Source: Polaribacter vadi (GTDB lineage Bacteria > Bacteroidota > Bacteroidia > Flavobacteriales > Flavobacteriaceae). From it: a stretch of 64,000 bases of DNA. The position numbers were made by a program, and so were the translations under genes. Under the pieces are notes generated by a model, which was not told where the DNA came from, did no database searches, and saw nothing but the letters and a program-made list of their open reading frames with translations. Where the stretch lies: positions 18,183 through 82,182 of the forward strand of contig NZ_JAHKQL010000004.1 of assembly GCF_018861005.1 (NCBI RefSeq). Direction: 5' to 3'. Of the stretch, positions 47,331-56,553 are shown in pieces. Each line of letters opens with the position of its first letter. Within the stretch, counting starts at the first letter, position 1.

Positions 47331-47774
47331 TTATGCTTTTTTAGACTTTACTTCCTCTTTTAAATTTTCTTTTTCTTGTACTTCTCTTCGTAAACCACTG
47401 CTCGAAAAACGGTGCTCTCTTTTATTGTAAAATAGTTCTATTCCAGATTCTTCGCAATATTTACGTCCTGTATATTGTTTGTTCATATATTCATCCCCAA
47501 CAATACGCACATCTATTTTAAAAGAACGTAACACATCTTCTAAATCTTGCTCTGTAGCATAAGGTACAATCTCATCCACAAACTTGCATCCTTTTAATTG
47601 GATGTAGCGTTCTACTACAGATTGAATCGGTCTATTTTTTTCTGGACGATCTAAGGTTGGGTCGGTTTGCAAACCACAGATTAAATAATCACATTCTTGT
47701 TTTGCGTCTTCTAACATTTTTACGTGCCCTGCATGAAACAAATCGAAAGCACTGAAAGTAATACCAATTTTCAT
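47331..47774 (-). CDS. Cytidylyltransferase-family protein (TagD-like)
   Basis: A 147-residue HxGH nucleotidyltransferase. The N-terminal GITFSAFDLFHAGHVKMLEDA, DPTLDRPEKNRPIQSVVERY, and the C-terminal RFSSSGLR (like ISSTxLR) match glycerol-3-phosphate cytidylyltransferase (TagD) in order, and the length fits. It would make a CDP-linked product such as CDP-glycerol, but the substrate is inferred. No glycerophosphotransferase gene is recognisable in the array. It lies 3 bp upstream of ugd. Confidence 0.82.
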   Translation of the reverse strand: MKIGITFSAFDLFHAGHVKMLEDAKQECDYLICGLQTDPTLDRPEKNRPIQSVVERYIQLKGCKFVDEIVPYATEQDLEDVLRSFKIDVRIVGDEYMNKQYTGRKYCEESGIELFYNKREHRFSSSGLRREVQEKENLKEEVKSKKA

Positions 47775-47823
47775 ATTAATTTATTTTTATTCTTTTTGGT
47801 TGATAATTTTTGATTTCTACTTG

Positions 47824-48252
47824 TTACTCCTTGCCTTTAAGCAACCAGGAAGAAGATTGTATTTTGTCACCTAAACCATCGATTAAGGCTACACCCAATT
47901 CTTTACATGTAGGCACTTCTGGAATAGAGTTGTTATTTTGATCTCCACCATTAGCAAAAGCAAAATCATAGGCATCCCCATATTCTTTGACCAAATGCGC
48001 AATACTTGCACAAACAGTACGATCTTGATCTACAGAAATAATCGCATTGTCTACGGCTTTGATATTACTAACTATAATCAAACGTTCGTCTTCTTTTTGA
48101 AATGCTTTAGAACCTTTTAACTCCCTTTGTAAATCACTGTTTACAATTACAAATAGCTCATCAGCTAAGGATTTGGCATTATTGAAGTACTCTAAATGCC
48201 CTTTATGAATAGGATTAAAATAACCAGAAACGATAATTGCTTTCTTTTTCAT
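47824..48252 (-). CDS. Second HxGH nucleotidyltransferase (RfaE/TagD-like)
   Basis: A 142-residue protein with IIVSGYFNPIHKGHLEYFNNAKSLADELFVIVNSD, the HxGH nucleotide-binding motif, and LKGSKAFQKEDERLIIVSNIK, DQDRTVCASI and FANGGDQNN. The pattern resembles the C-terminal nucleotidyltransferase of HldE/RfaE and its relatives. It is distant from its neighbour and so is not a recent duplicate. It would activate a sugar- or polyol-phosphate; the substrate is unknown. Confidence 0.78.
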   Translation of the reverse strand: MKKKAIIVSGYFNPIHKGHLEYFNNAKSLADELFVIVNSDLQRELKGSKAFQKEDERLIIVSNIKAVDNAIISVDQDRTVCASIAHLVKEYGDAYDFAFANGGDQNNNSIPEVPTCKELGVALIDGLGDKIQSSSWLLKGKE

Positions 48253-48297
48253 TGTTACATTTTTAATTAATACTGAGACAAATATATGTTTATTTAT

Positions 48298-49257
<960 letters not shown>

Positions 49258-49435
49258 TTATTCGTGATTCGTTTATCTATTGTTCGTTATTGAGTTCTAA
49301 TTCCAAACCACTTACTTCCAACACTTAACCTTTTTTTTTATTTCAAGACTATCTTCTCTTCCTCCTATTTGTCATAATTCGTAATTTATAATTCCCCTTA
49401 TTTTTAACCAAAAACTAAGACTGAGAACTGTGAAC

Positions 49436-50713
49436 CTACAAACTCTTATCCTTAACCTTTAAAAAATTCTTAATATCATAAATTACAGATTTACTTCTTT
49501 GTAATTCACTTATATCAATTTCTTTGAAATCATTGTGTGCTACTGCCAAAACAATAGCTCCGTATTTATGTTCAGTTAAACCCTCTAATAAACTGATTTG
49601 ATACTCCTCAAAAACCTCTTCTTTTTGTGCCCAAGGATCGTATAAATCAACATCTACTCCGTAACTTTTTAAAGCATGATATAAATCGACCACCTTTGTA
49701 TTTCGAATATCTGGACAGTTCTCTTTAAAAGTAATCCCTAAAATTAAAACCTTAGCACCTTTAATTTTTACCTCTTTATTAATCATCAACTTGATGACCT
49801 CAGAAGCAATATGACTACCCATACTATCATTTAATCGTCTACCTGAGAGTATAATTTCTGGATAATAACCAAATTGCTGTGCTTTTTGCGCCAAATAAAA
49901 TGGATCTACACCTATACAATGACCACCTACTAAGCCTGGCTTAAAAGGAAGAAAATTCCATTTTGTTGTGGCTGCCTCTAAAACATCACTGGTATTAATG
50001 TTCATTAAACTAAAAATCTTAGCCAATTCATTTACAAAGGCAATATTAATATCTCTTTGGCAATTTTCTATAATTTTAGCAGCCTCTGCCACCTTTATTG
50101 AAGGTGCTAAATGTGTTCCGTTTTTTAATACAGACTTATATAAATCATTCACTTTTTTTGCAGTTGCAGGAGTAGAACCAGAAGTTACTTTTAGTATACT
50201 TTCTACCGTTCTTACTTTATCTCCAGGACTAATTCTTTCTGGTGAATACCCAACAAAAAAATCTTCGTTAAAACTTAAATTAGAATGTTTTTCTAAAACA
50301 GGAATACAATCTTCTTCAGTTGCACCTGGATAGACTGTAGATTCATAGATAACAATATCTTCTTTTTTTAAATATTTTGCGATGGTTTTACTAGCTGATA
50401 ACAATGGCTTTAAAACAGGCTGATTGTTTTTATCTACAGAGGTAGGTACTGTTACAATAAAGTAATTGCAAGTTTGCAAACTATTCGAATCTGTAGTAAT
50501 ATACAAACCCTTTGCAGCACGTTCTTCATTTACAATAACTTGCTTTAAAAGCGCATCATCTACCTCCTGGGTTTCATCGATTCCTTCTTGCAGTTTTGCA
50601 ACTCTTTGCGTATTAATATCAAAACCAACCACAGGATATTTTGTAGCAAATAATCGCGCTAGTGGTAAACCTACATACCCTAAACCAATGATTGCTATTT
50701 TTATTTTTTGCAT
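49436..50713 (-). CDS. UDP-N-acetyl-hexosamine 6-dehydrogenase (WbpA/TviB-like)
   Basis: A 425-residue nucleotide-sugar dehydrogenase. Motifs are KIAIIGLGYVGLPLARLFA, ESTVYPGATEEDC, VGYSPERISPGD and the catalytic GGHCIGVDPFYL, which mark the UDP-GlcNAc/GalNAc (WbpA, TviB, WbpO) group and not the glucose enzyme. It oxidises C6 to give a UDP-HexNAc uronate. It is the first gene of the minus-strand polysaccharide array. A weak -7-like element is upstream, but no confident promoter is seen. Confidence 0.92.
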   Translation of the reverse strand: MQKIKIAIIGLGYVGLPLARLFATKYPVVGFDINTQRVAKLQEGIDETQEVDDALLKQVIVNEERAAKGLYITTDSNSLQTCNYFIVTVPTSVDKNNQPVLKPLLSASKTIAKYLKKEDIVIYESTVYPGATEEDCIPVLEKHSNLSFNEDFFVGYSPERISPGDKVRTVESILKVTSGSTPATAKKVNDLYKSVLKNGTHLAPSIKVAEAAKIIENCQRDINIAFVNELAKIFSLMNINTSDVLEAATTKWNFLPFKPGLVGGHCIGVDPFYLAQKAQQFGYYPEIILSGRRLNDSMGSHIASEVIKLMINKEVKIKGAKVLILGITFKENCPDIRNTKVVDLYHALKSYGVDVDLYDPWAQKEEVFEEYQISLLEGLTEHKYGAIVLAVAHNDFKEIDISELQRSKSVIYDIKNFLKVKDKSL

Positions 50714-51405
50714 TAACTGACGAAATAATTATAAGTCTACGAATGTACAAAAAAGGTTTTTTATGTATGAATGAAAAGCAAAAAATTCGAAATAAAAAGA
50801 CACAGTTATTTTAAACAACTCTTAAAAAAAAAGAATAAAGTTCATGTTTTTTTTTACTAACTATGCTATATATGAAATTTACACATCGCTATCTAAAAAA
50901 CAAGACAATTTTAATTCCCCTCATTACATTATTCAATAAAACAAATAACATTCACTTCTCAATACCTAAAAAAAATGATTAAAAAAAAAGAACAAATTTA
51001 AAACTTAAATTTACAAATTGCTATACACAAAAAATCACTATAATTATATTTAGCGAACAATAAATGTAGCAATAAACTTTTACCTTATTGAAGAAATTGA
51101 GAGATCCTTAAGTTTTTAAAGTTGCTATAAATTTTTGAATGGCTTTTTTACTTTTCCAATTATCACTTGTCGTTCTCAGTGCAATGCTTTTAATCATTCC
51201 TCAAACTTTTCACGACACACAATAATTAAAACCTCAATGCTCAAAAGAACACCTTTTATGACTAGAATTGTGCTTTCAAACTATACATCTAACATCTTAA
51301 GTTCCTCTATACAAATCTATCGAGATTTTTAAGTATTAAATACATCAGAAGCAATTCATAGCTAAATAAAAAATCCTTTACTATAATAGTAAAGGATTTT
51401 TGAAG
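50714..51405. other. Gap between the polysaccharide array and tRNA-Val
   Basis: About 690 bp of AT-rich DNA that should hold the promoter and leader of the polysaccharide array. Apart from the tRNA terminator at its end I see no gene, RNA or repeat. A frame of 65 codons on the plus strand (51,135-51,332) has no coding character. No JUMPstart/ops element is seen. Confidence 0.6.
51369..51401 (-). terminator. Terminator after tRNA-Val
   Basis: A 15-bp perfect stem (AAAAATCCTTTACTA / TAGTAAAGGATTTTT) with a 3-base loop lies 5 bp past the tRNA 3-prime end and gives a T tract on the minus strand. Confidence 0.88.
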
Positions 51406-51480
51406 TGGGCAATAAGGGATTCGAACCCCTGACCCCTTGGGTGTAAACCAAGTGCTCTGAACCAACTGAGCTAATTGCCC
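51406..51480 (-). tRNA. tRNA-Val (anticodon UAC)
   Basis: On the minus strand the 7-bp acceptor stem GGGCAAT/ATTGCCC, D-arm TAGCTCAGTTGG, anticodon stem CTTGG/CCAAG with loop TTTACAC (anticodon TAC), and T-arm CAGGGGTTCGAATCCCTT form a complete cloverleaf of 75 nt including discriminator A. The CCA end is not encoded. It has its own promoter and terminator. Confidence 0.97.
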
Positions 51481-51591
51481 TTTTATATTTTGATTCCTAA
51501 GGTAGGAATTTAATCACTTTTATAATTTTAATTTTTCAAAACCAAAATTGATAACCTCTAAAACAACTAAGACAATTACCTTAAGCGGTTG

Positions 51592-51621
51592 CAAATATAA
51601 CACTGTTTTTGAATCTGACAA
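51592..51621 (-). promoter_or_regulatory. Promoter of tRNA-Val
   Basis: On the minus strand TTG (51621-51619), a 19-bp spacer and TATATTTG (51599-51592) exactly fit the Bacteroidota consensus. The transcript would begin about 105 bases before the tRNA and include a small hairpin (ATTCCTA/TAGGAAT, 51493-51509). Confidence 0.6.
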
Positions 51622-51640
51622 ACAAAAAATGAAATTTATT

Positions 51641-52849
51641 TTAAATTATTTCTGCAACCACAAAAGTACTCCCACCAACATAAACTATACCTTGCTGATT
51701 TGCATTTATTAAGGCATCTGCATACGCATTTTTTACAGATGAATATTTTTTTCCTTTTAAATCTAAGTTCATTGCTTTTAATTGTAATTCATCTTCAGGA
51801 AGTCCTCTTGGGATATTAGGTTTACAAAAATAATAGGTAGCCGTTTTTGGGAAAAGAGGTAAAACATCATCTAATTTCTTATCAGAAACAACACCTAACA
51901 CAATATGCAACTTTGTAAACTTTTCTTTTTTTAATTGATTCAGCACTATTTTTAAACCTTCTTTGTTGTGGGCAGTATCACAAATAACTTTTGGGTTATC
52001 TTGTAAAATCTGCCACCTTCCTTTTAAATTGGTATTTCTTACCACATTTAATAACCCTTTTTTAATATTTTCTTCTGAAACTATAAATCCATGTAGTTTT
52101 TGTATTGTTAACACTGCTGTTTTCGTGTTTTTGTGCTGATAATCACCCAATAAATCACTTGTATAATTTTGTATAATATCCGAAGCAAAAAAGAGTGCTG
52201 AATTTGTTTCTTTTACTTTTTCTAAAAAAACTTCTCTAACCTCTTTTTGCTCTTCACCAATAATTACAGGAATCTTATCTTTAATAACCCCTGCTTTTTC
52301 AAAAGCAATTTCTGGCAAGGTTTCTCCTAAAAACTGTGTATGATCTAGACCTATATTTGTAATTACTGAAATTTCTGGCATTATAATATTAGTAGAATCT
52401 AACCTACCTCCTAAACCGACTTCAACAATAGCTATATCTACTTTTTCTTTTGCAAAATAATCGAAAGCTAAACCTACTGTCATTTCAAAAAAAGATAGTT
52501 TTTGGGTTTCTAAAAATTCTTTATGGCTATTGACAAATGACATAACTTTACTTTTCGGAATTTCATTACCATTAATACGAATTCGCTCTGTAAAGTTTTT
52601 TAGATGTGGTGATGTATATAAACCCACCTTATAACCTGCTTCTTGTAAAATTGAAGCCAACATATGAGACGTTGATCCTTTACCATTTGTACCCCCAACA
52701 TGAATAGATTTAAACTTTTTTTCTGGGTGCTCTAATTCTTTAGAAAATGCTAAAATATTAGTTAAGTCTTTTTTGAATGCAGTTTTACCTTCTTTTTGAT
52801 ACATGGGTAATTGAGCAAACATCCATTGTAAAGTTTCTTGATAGTTCAT
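51641..52849 (-). CDS. folC: Folylpolyglutamate synthase / dihydrofolate synthase
   Basis: A Mur-ligase-like enzyme of 402 residues from ATG 52849 (MNYQETLQWMF); in-frame codons further upstream run through a hairpin repeat and are rejected. It has the P-loop HVGGTNGKGSTSHMLA, YTSPHLKNFTERIRING, EVGLGGRLDSTN, ITNIGLDHTQFLG and CDTAHNKEG. It adds glutamate to folates in the cytosol. It ends before the tRNA promoter. Confidence 0.95.
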   Translation of the reverse strand: MNYQETLQWMFAQLPMYQKEGKTAFKKDLTNILAFSKELEHPEKKFKSIHVGGTNGKGSTSHMLASILQEAGYKVGLYTSPHLKNFTERIRINGNEIPKSKVMSFVNSHKEFLETQKLSFFEMTVGLAFDYFAKEKVDIAIVEVGLGGRLDSTNIIMPEISVITNIGLDHTQFLGETLPEIAFEKAGVIKDKIPVIIGEEQKEVREVFLEKVKETNSALFFASDIIQNYTSDLLGDYQHKNTKTAVLTIQKLHGFIVSEENIKKGLLNVVRNTNLKGRWQILQDNPKVICDTAHNKEGLKIVLNQLKKEKFTKLHIVLGVVSDKKLDDVLPLFPKTATYYFCKPNIPRGLPEDELQLKAMNLDLKGKKYSSVKNAYADALINANQQGIVYVGGSTFVVAEII

Positions 52850-52863
52850 AATTCTGATTTTAG

Positions 52864-52882
52864 ATTCCTGCTTTACAGGAAT
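52864..52882. repeat. Small hairpin repeat in the tonB-folC gap
   Basis: ATTCCTG-CTTTA-CAGGAAT, a 7-bp perfect hairpin followed by GACAGA, fills most of the 56-bp gap. It resembles short dispersed hairpins I know from flavobacterial intergenic DNA. No second copy is seen here. Confidence 0.5.
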
Positions 52883-52905
52883 GACAGAATCAACAAAAAT
52901 AAGCA

Positions 52906-53742
52906 TTATTTAGAGAGAGAAAACTTATAAATAATAGTTCCTGTTTGATTTGAAGGTGCTTTATCATCTGCATTCCAAGTGGTTTTTAACGCAGCTTCTT
53001 TTGCTGGCTTTAGTAAACAAGCAGCCGTATTTGTAGAACCTTTTACTCCTGGAACAGCGCTAATTACTTTTCCATTTTTATTTACTGTAATTCTTACCAC
53101 TACAATACCTTCTTCTTGGCAATTTGGTTGCTCTTTGGGTTTAGACAATGCTTTTCTACCAGCTAAATTATAATTACCACCAGAACCACTACCCGTATTT
53201 CCATAATATTTATTGGATTCTGGATCGCCATTTAATTTTCCTTTTACACCTTCTTTATTATCATCTCCTTCACCTTTAGGAGCACCATCAGAAACATTAC
53301 CATTTAACAAACTATTTAATGCATCTGTTGTTTCTTTTGATGGTTTTGGTTTCGGTTTTGGTTTTGGCTTCTCTTCTTTTTTTACAACCTCTTTAATAGG
53401 CTCTTTTTTTACTTCTTTTACTTTTTCTACTACAGGTACATCCTCTACAGTTTCTTCAGTAATAATTTCTTCTTCTATAATTTCATCAGGAGTTTCTTCT
53501 ACAACCTCTTCTTCTATAATTTCTTCTTGTTCTTCAACCTTTGGAGTTGGTGCTTTTTTGGTATTTAAAACTGGCTCTCCACTACCATAATCTGTATCTC
53601 CAAAATTAATGGCAACTCCATATTCTTCTGGCGGATCTAAATATTGCATACCATAATTAAGTATACCAAATAGCAATAACATTAAAATTATTAATGTTAT
53701 TATTGCTGATTTTCGTTTATGTTTTGTGTCTAATATTGGCAT
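52906..53742 (-). CDS. tonB: Energy transducer TonB-family protein
   Basis: A 278-residue TonB-like protein. One N-terminal membrane helix (about 14-33) is followed by a long acidic and then Lys-Pro-rich linker (EEIIEEEVVEE ..., KPKPKPKPSKE) that spans the periplasm, a Gly-rich section, and a C-terminal domain (QEEGIVVVRITVNKNGKVISAVPG ... GTIIYKFSLSK) that would meet TonB boxes or OmpA-like partners. It lies downstream of exbB and exbD. Confidence 0.85.
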   Translation of the reverse strand: MPILDTKHKRKSAIITLIILMLLLFGILNYGMQYLDPPEEYGVAINFGDTDYGSGEPVLNTKKAPTPKVEEQEEIIEEEVVEETPDEIIEEEIITEETVEDVPVVEKVKEVKKEPIKEVVKKEEKPKPKPKPKPSKETTDALNSLLNGNVSDGAPKGEGDDNKEGVKGKLNGDPESNKYYGNTGSGSGGNYNLAGRKALSKPKEQPNCQEEGIVVVRITVNKNGKVISAVPGVKGSTNTAACLLKPAKEAALKTTWNADDKAPSNQTGTIIYKFSLSK

Positions 53743-53751
53743 TATTTATAA

Positions 53752-53806
53752 AGTTCTCGATACAATTTTCTTTATTTCAATCAGAAAATCACTCGAACTG
53801 ACAATT
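53752..53806. repeat. Half copy of the interspersed inverted-repeat element
   Basis: Between exbD and tonB. Its reverse complement runs from TGTCAGTTCGAGTGATTTT to AATTGTATCGAGAACT and matches the first half of copy 2 at 26,452. The second half is missing. Confidence 0.75.
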
Positions 53807-53810
53807 GTAT

Positions 53811-54203
53811 TTACTTTCCTTTTACAGCTAAAATCATTTTTAACTTATTCTTATTTGCAATATCTATTACCTTCATTACATTTTTATAAGGTACATCTTT
53901 ATCACCTCTAATTACAATGGTTTTCTGTTTATCTGTACCAACACTTCTTAAAATTTCACTTTCTAGACTCGATGAACTTACCTCAGTTTTATCAATATAA
54001 AAAATAGATTTACTGGTAATCGTTACAGCAACTGACTTACTGTTTTCTGTTTTTCCACCAGCCTTGGGCAATAAAACATCTATAGCACTTACAGTAACCA
54101 AAGTAGAGGTTAGCATAAAAAATATCAGCAATAAAAAAACAATATCTGTCATTGAAGACATATTGAATGATGGATCTACTTTATTTCTTCCTCTTAAATT
54201 CAT
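53811..54203 (-). CDS. exbD: ExbD/TolR-family transport protein
   Basis: A 130-residue protein with one N-terminal membrane helix that carries the proton-path Asp (FNMSSMTDIVFLLLIFFML) and a small periplasmic domain (TIVIRGDKDVPYKNVMKVIDIANKNKL). With ExbB it forms the proton-driven stator that energises TonB. It lies 96 bp downstream of exbB; the gap contains an imperfect inverted repeat (about 54,214-54,299). Confidence 0.92.
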   Translation of the reverse strand: MNLRGRNKVDPSFNMSSMTDIVFLLLIFFMLTSTLVTVSAIDVLLPKAGGKTENSKSVAVTITSKSIFYIDKTEVSSSSLESEILRSVGTDKQKTIVIRGDKDVPYKNVMKVIDIANKNKLKMILAVKGK

Positions 54204-54299
54204 ATTTGGATATTCAAGGTTTAACGTTTAAAATTCAAAATTGAGCCTCAAAAATTAGTTTGTAACTTTAAACTCTATACTTTAAATTTTGAACTTGTA

Positions 54300-54989
54300 T
54301 TAGACTGGCTCATTAAGTAAATCTAAAAACTCAACTGATTTTGCTTCCATTTGATAGACAACTTTATTGGTTCTGACTACTAAATGATTGTAGGTTATAT
54401 AAGCGATAATACCCACAATTAAACCTGCAACTGTTGTTGTCATAGCTGTATATAATCCGTCAGAAAGCATTTTTATATCTATTTGCCCACCAGCATTTGC
54501 AATTTCATGAATGGCAATGATCATACCAATAACAGTTCCTAAAAAACCAATCATTGGTGCTGCACCTGCAATTGTAGCTAAAACAGAAACATTTTTTTCT
54601 AGTTGATACACTTCTAATTTACCTGCAGTTTCAATAGCTGTATTGATATCATCTAAAGGTTTACCAATTCTAGAAATACCTTTACCTATTAATCTTGCTG
54701 TAGGCGTATTTTTACTTTTACATAATGCATTTGCAGATTCTAAATTACCATTAGAAATAAAATCTTTAATTTGATTCATAAAGTTCTTATCTACTTTAGA
54801 GGCCGATTTTATTGCAAAAAAGCGTTCAAAATAAATATATAGAGCAACAGCTAACAACACAAATAGCAAAGCAATAATTATTTGCCCTCCTATACCACCA
54901 TCCATAATTAACTTATAGATAGAGAGTGTTTTTTCTTCTTGTACAGCTTCTTCTAGTAAGTCTTTATTTTCTTGAAAAAATGAAATCAT
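54300..54989 (-). CDS. exbB: MotA/TolQ/ExbB proton channel family protein
   Basis: A 229-residue membrane protein. One helix is near residues 36-52, and two more near 135-165 and 175-200 hold the family core (VSVLATIAGAAPMIGFLGTVIGMI, GLYTAMTTTVAGLIVGIIAYITYN) that lines the proton channel. It is the first gene of exbB-exbD-tonB. The set drives TonB-dependent outer-membrane uptake, abundant in this group. Confidence 0.92.
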   Translation of the reverse strand: MISFFQENKDLLEEAVQEEKTLSIYKLIMDGGIGGQIIIALLFVLLAVALYIYFERFFAIKSASKVDKNFMNQIKDFISNGNLESANALCKSKNTPTARLIGKGISRIGKPLDDINTAIETAGKLEVYQLEKNVSVLATIAGAAPMIGFLGTVIGMIIAIHEIANAGGQIDIKMLSDGLYTAMTTTVAGLIVGIIAYITYNHLVVRTNKVVYQMEAKSVEFLDLLNEPV

Positions 54990-55080
54990 TCAACTAAGTT
55001 TTTTGGTTTTATATATTAACGACTGTTCTTTTTTAAAATTGTTTCAAGGTAACAATTCAGTTTTAATTATAGCAAAAAAA

Positions 55081-55116
55081 AAAATGCCATTTTGTAAATT
55101 AACAAAATGGCATTTT
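55081..55116 (-). terminator. Terminator after nhaD
   Basis: A 15-bp perfect stem (AAAATGCCATTTTGT / ACAAAATGGCATTTT) with a 6-base loop lies 20 bp after the nhaD stop and is followed by a long T run on the minus strand. Confidence 0.9.
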
Positions 55117-55136
55117 AAATTTTATTAAAATTATGT

Positions 55137-56540
55137 TTAAATAAATGCTCTTAGTAAAACAAATGATAAAGACCCTACTAAAAACCCTATTAAAGCTAAC
55201 CAAGATATTTTTTTCAAATACCAAAAGAAATCTATTTTTTCCATACCCATTGCTACAACTCCAGCAGCAGAACCTATAATTAACATAGAACCTCCTGTAC
55301 CTGCAGAAAATGCAATAAAGTGCCATAAAGGATTATCTAAACCTTCAGAAAACATTCCTAAACTTGCAGCTACTAATGGTACATTATCGATTACTGCAGA
55401 ACCAATCCCTAATAATATTACCACTAAATCAGAAACTACTGTACCTTCTAACTCAGAACCAATTAAAGGAATACCTTGTTTTAAACTATCAGCAAAATTA
55501 AATAGAATACCTAAAGATTCTAAAGCTGCAACTGCCATTAAAATACCTAAGAAAAATAAGATACTTGGCATTTCTATTTTAGATAAAGATGCATGTACAG
55601 GACTGTGATGTGCTTCTGCTTCATGTTCTTGAGCTTGCTCTCCTTCTACTTTTGACAAAGCAAATTTAGAATTACTATAAATTTCAGCAAAGGTTGCTAC
55701 AATACCTAAAGACAACATCATACCAACATAAGGTGGTAAATGTGTAACTGTTTTAAAAACTGGCACAAATAAAATTGCTCCTAACCCTAAATATAACATA
55801 GTTGCACTGTGCTGACTTTTAGGCTTTTCTACTTCGTTTTCATCAAAATCAATTTCTCCTTTAAAAGCAGGTAAAAAAGTTGCAATAAAAGTAGGCACAA
55901 CCATACATAATAATGATGGTAAAAATAAATAGGTAAATAACATACCTGTACTTACTTTATCTCCAATCCAAAGCATTGTTGTTGTTACGTCTCCAATAGG
56001 TGAAAAAGCACCACCTGCATTTGCTGCTATAATAATTAAACCAGCAAACCAAATTCTATCATCTCTAGTTTTTACAATTTTCTGTAAAATAGAAATCAAA
56101 ACAATTGTAGCTGTTAAATTATCTATAATTGCTGATAAAATAAAAGCTAGAATTGCAAACATCCATAAAAGCTTTTTCTTTCCTTTAAAATTCACGTAAC
56201 TTTTAATAGTAGAAAAACCATCAAAATAATCGATAATTTCTACAATTGTCATTGCCCCTAAAAGGAAAACTAGAATTTCTGCTGTTTTACCTAAATGATG
56301 TAATAACGTTTCTTCTACTAAATGTAATTTATCATCATGCCCCATTGTTGCAAAACCGTCTACTAAACCATGATTTGCAGAATCGAACCAATTTGTAAAG
56401 TTGTCTACACCAAGTGCAACTAGAGCCCAACAAACTGCCATCATAACCAAGGCAGGTATTAACTTATCTAGTTTTAAATTATGCTCTAAAGTAATGGCTA
56501 AATACCCCATTACAAATACAATAATAATTACTGATTCCAT
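55137..56540 (-). CDS. nhaD: Sodium/proton antiporter NhaD
   Basis: A 467-residue inner-membrane antiporter with about twelve helices. The family features ILSAIIDNLTATIVLISIL, NAGGAFSPIGDVTTTMLWIG, LGIGSAVIDNVPLVAASLGMF and SAGTGGSMLIIGSAAGVVAMG are present, with Asp and Ser residues in the helices as in Vibrio NhaD. A His/Glu-rich loop (EHEAEAHHSPVH) lies in the middle. It exports Na+ and fits a marine life style. It starts 13 bp after the stop of the dehydrogenase gene, which suggests one transcript. Confidence 0.93.
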   Translation of the reverse strand: MESVIIIVFVMGYLAITLEHNLKLDKLIPALVMMAVCWALVALGVDNFTNWFDSANHGLVDGFATMGHDDKLHLVEETLLHHLGKTAEILVFLLGAMTIVEIIDYFDGFSTIKSYVNFKGKKKLLWMFAILAFILSAIIDNLTATIVLISILQKIVKTRDDRIWFAGLIIIAANAGGAFSPIGDVTTTMLWIGDKVSTGMLFTYLFLPSLLCMVVPTFIATFLPAFKGEIDFDENEVEKPKSQHSATMLYLGLGAILFVPVFKTVTHLPPYVGMMLSLGIVATFAEIYSNSKFALSKVEGEQAQEHEAEAHHSPVHASLSKIEMPSILFFLGILMAVAALESLGILFNFADSLKQGIPLIGSELEGTVVSDLVVILLGIGSAVIDNVPLVAASLGMFSEGLDNPLWHFIAFSAGTGGSMLIIGSAAGVVAMGMEKIDFFWYLKKISWLALIGFLVGSLSFVLLRAFI

Positions 56541-56553
56541 TTTTATTTATTAT

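Noticed and set aside
51135-51332. A 65-codon plus-strand frame before tRNA-Val
   Set aside because: Composition is like random AT-rich DNA, with no start context and no recognisable motif.
53213-53590. A Ser/Gly/Phe-rich plus-strand frame of 125 codons
   Set aside because: It is the complement of the low-complexity Lys-Pro and Glu-rich linker of the TonB-family gene.
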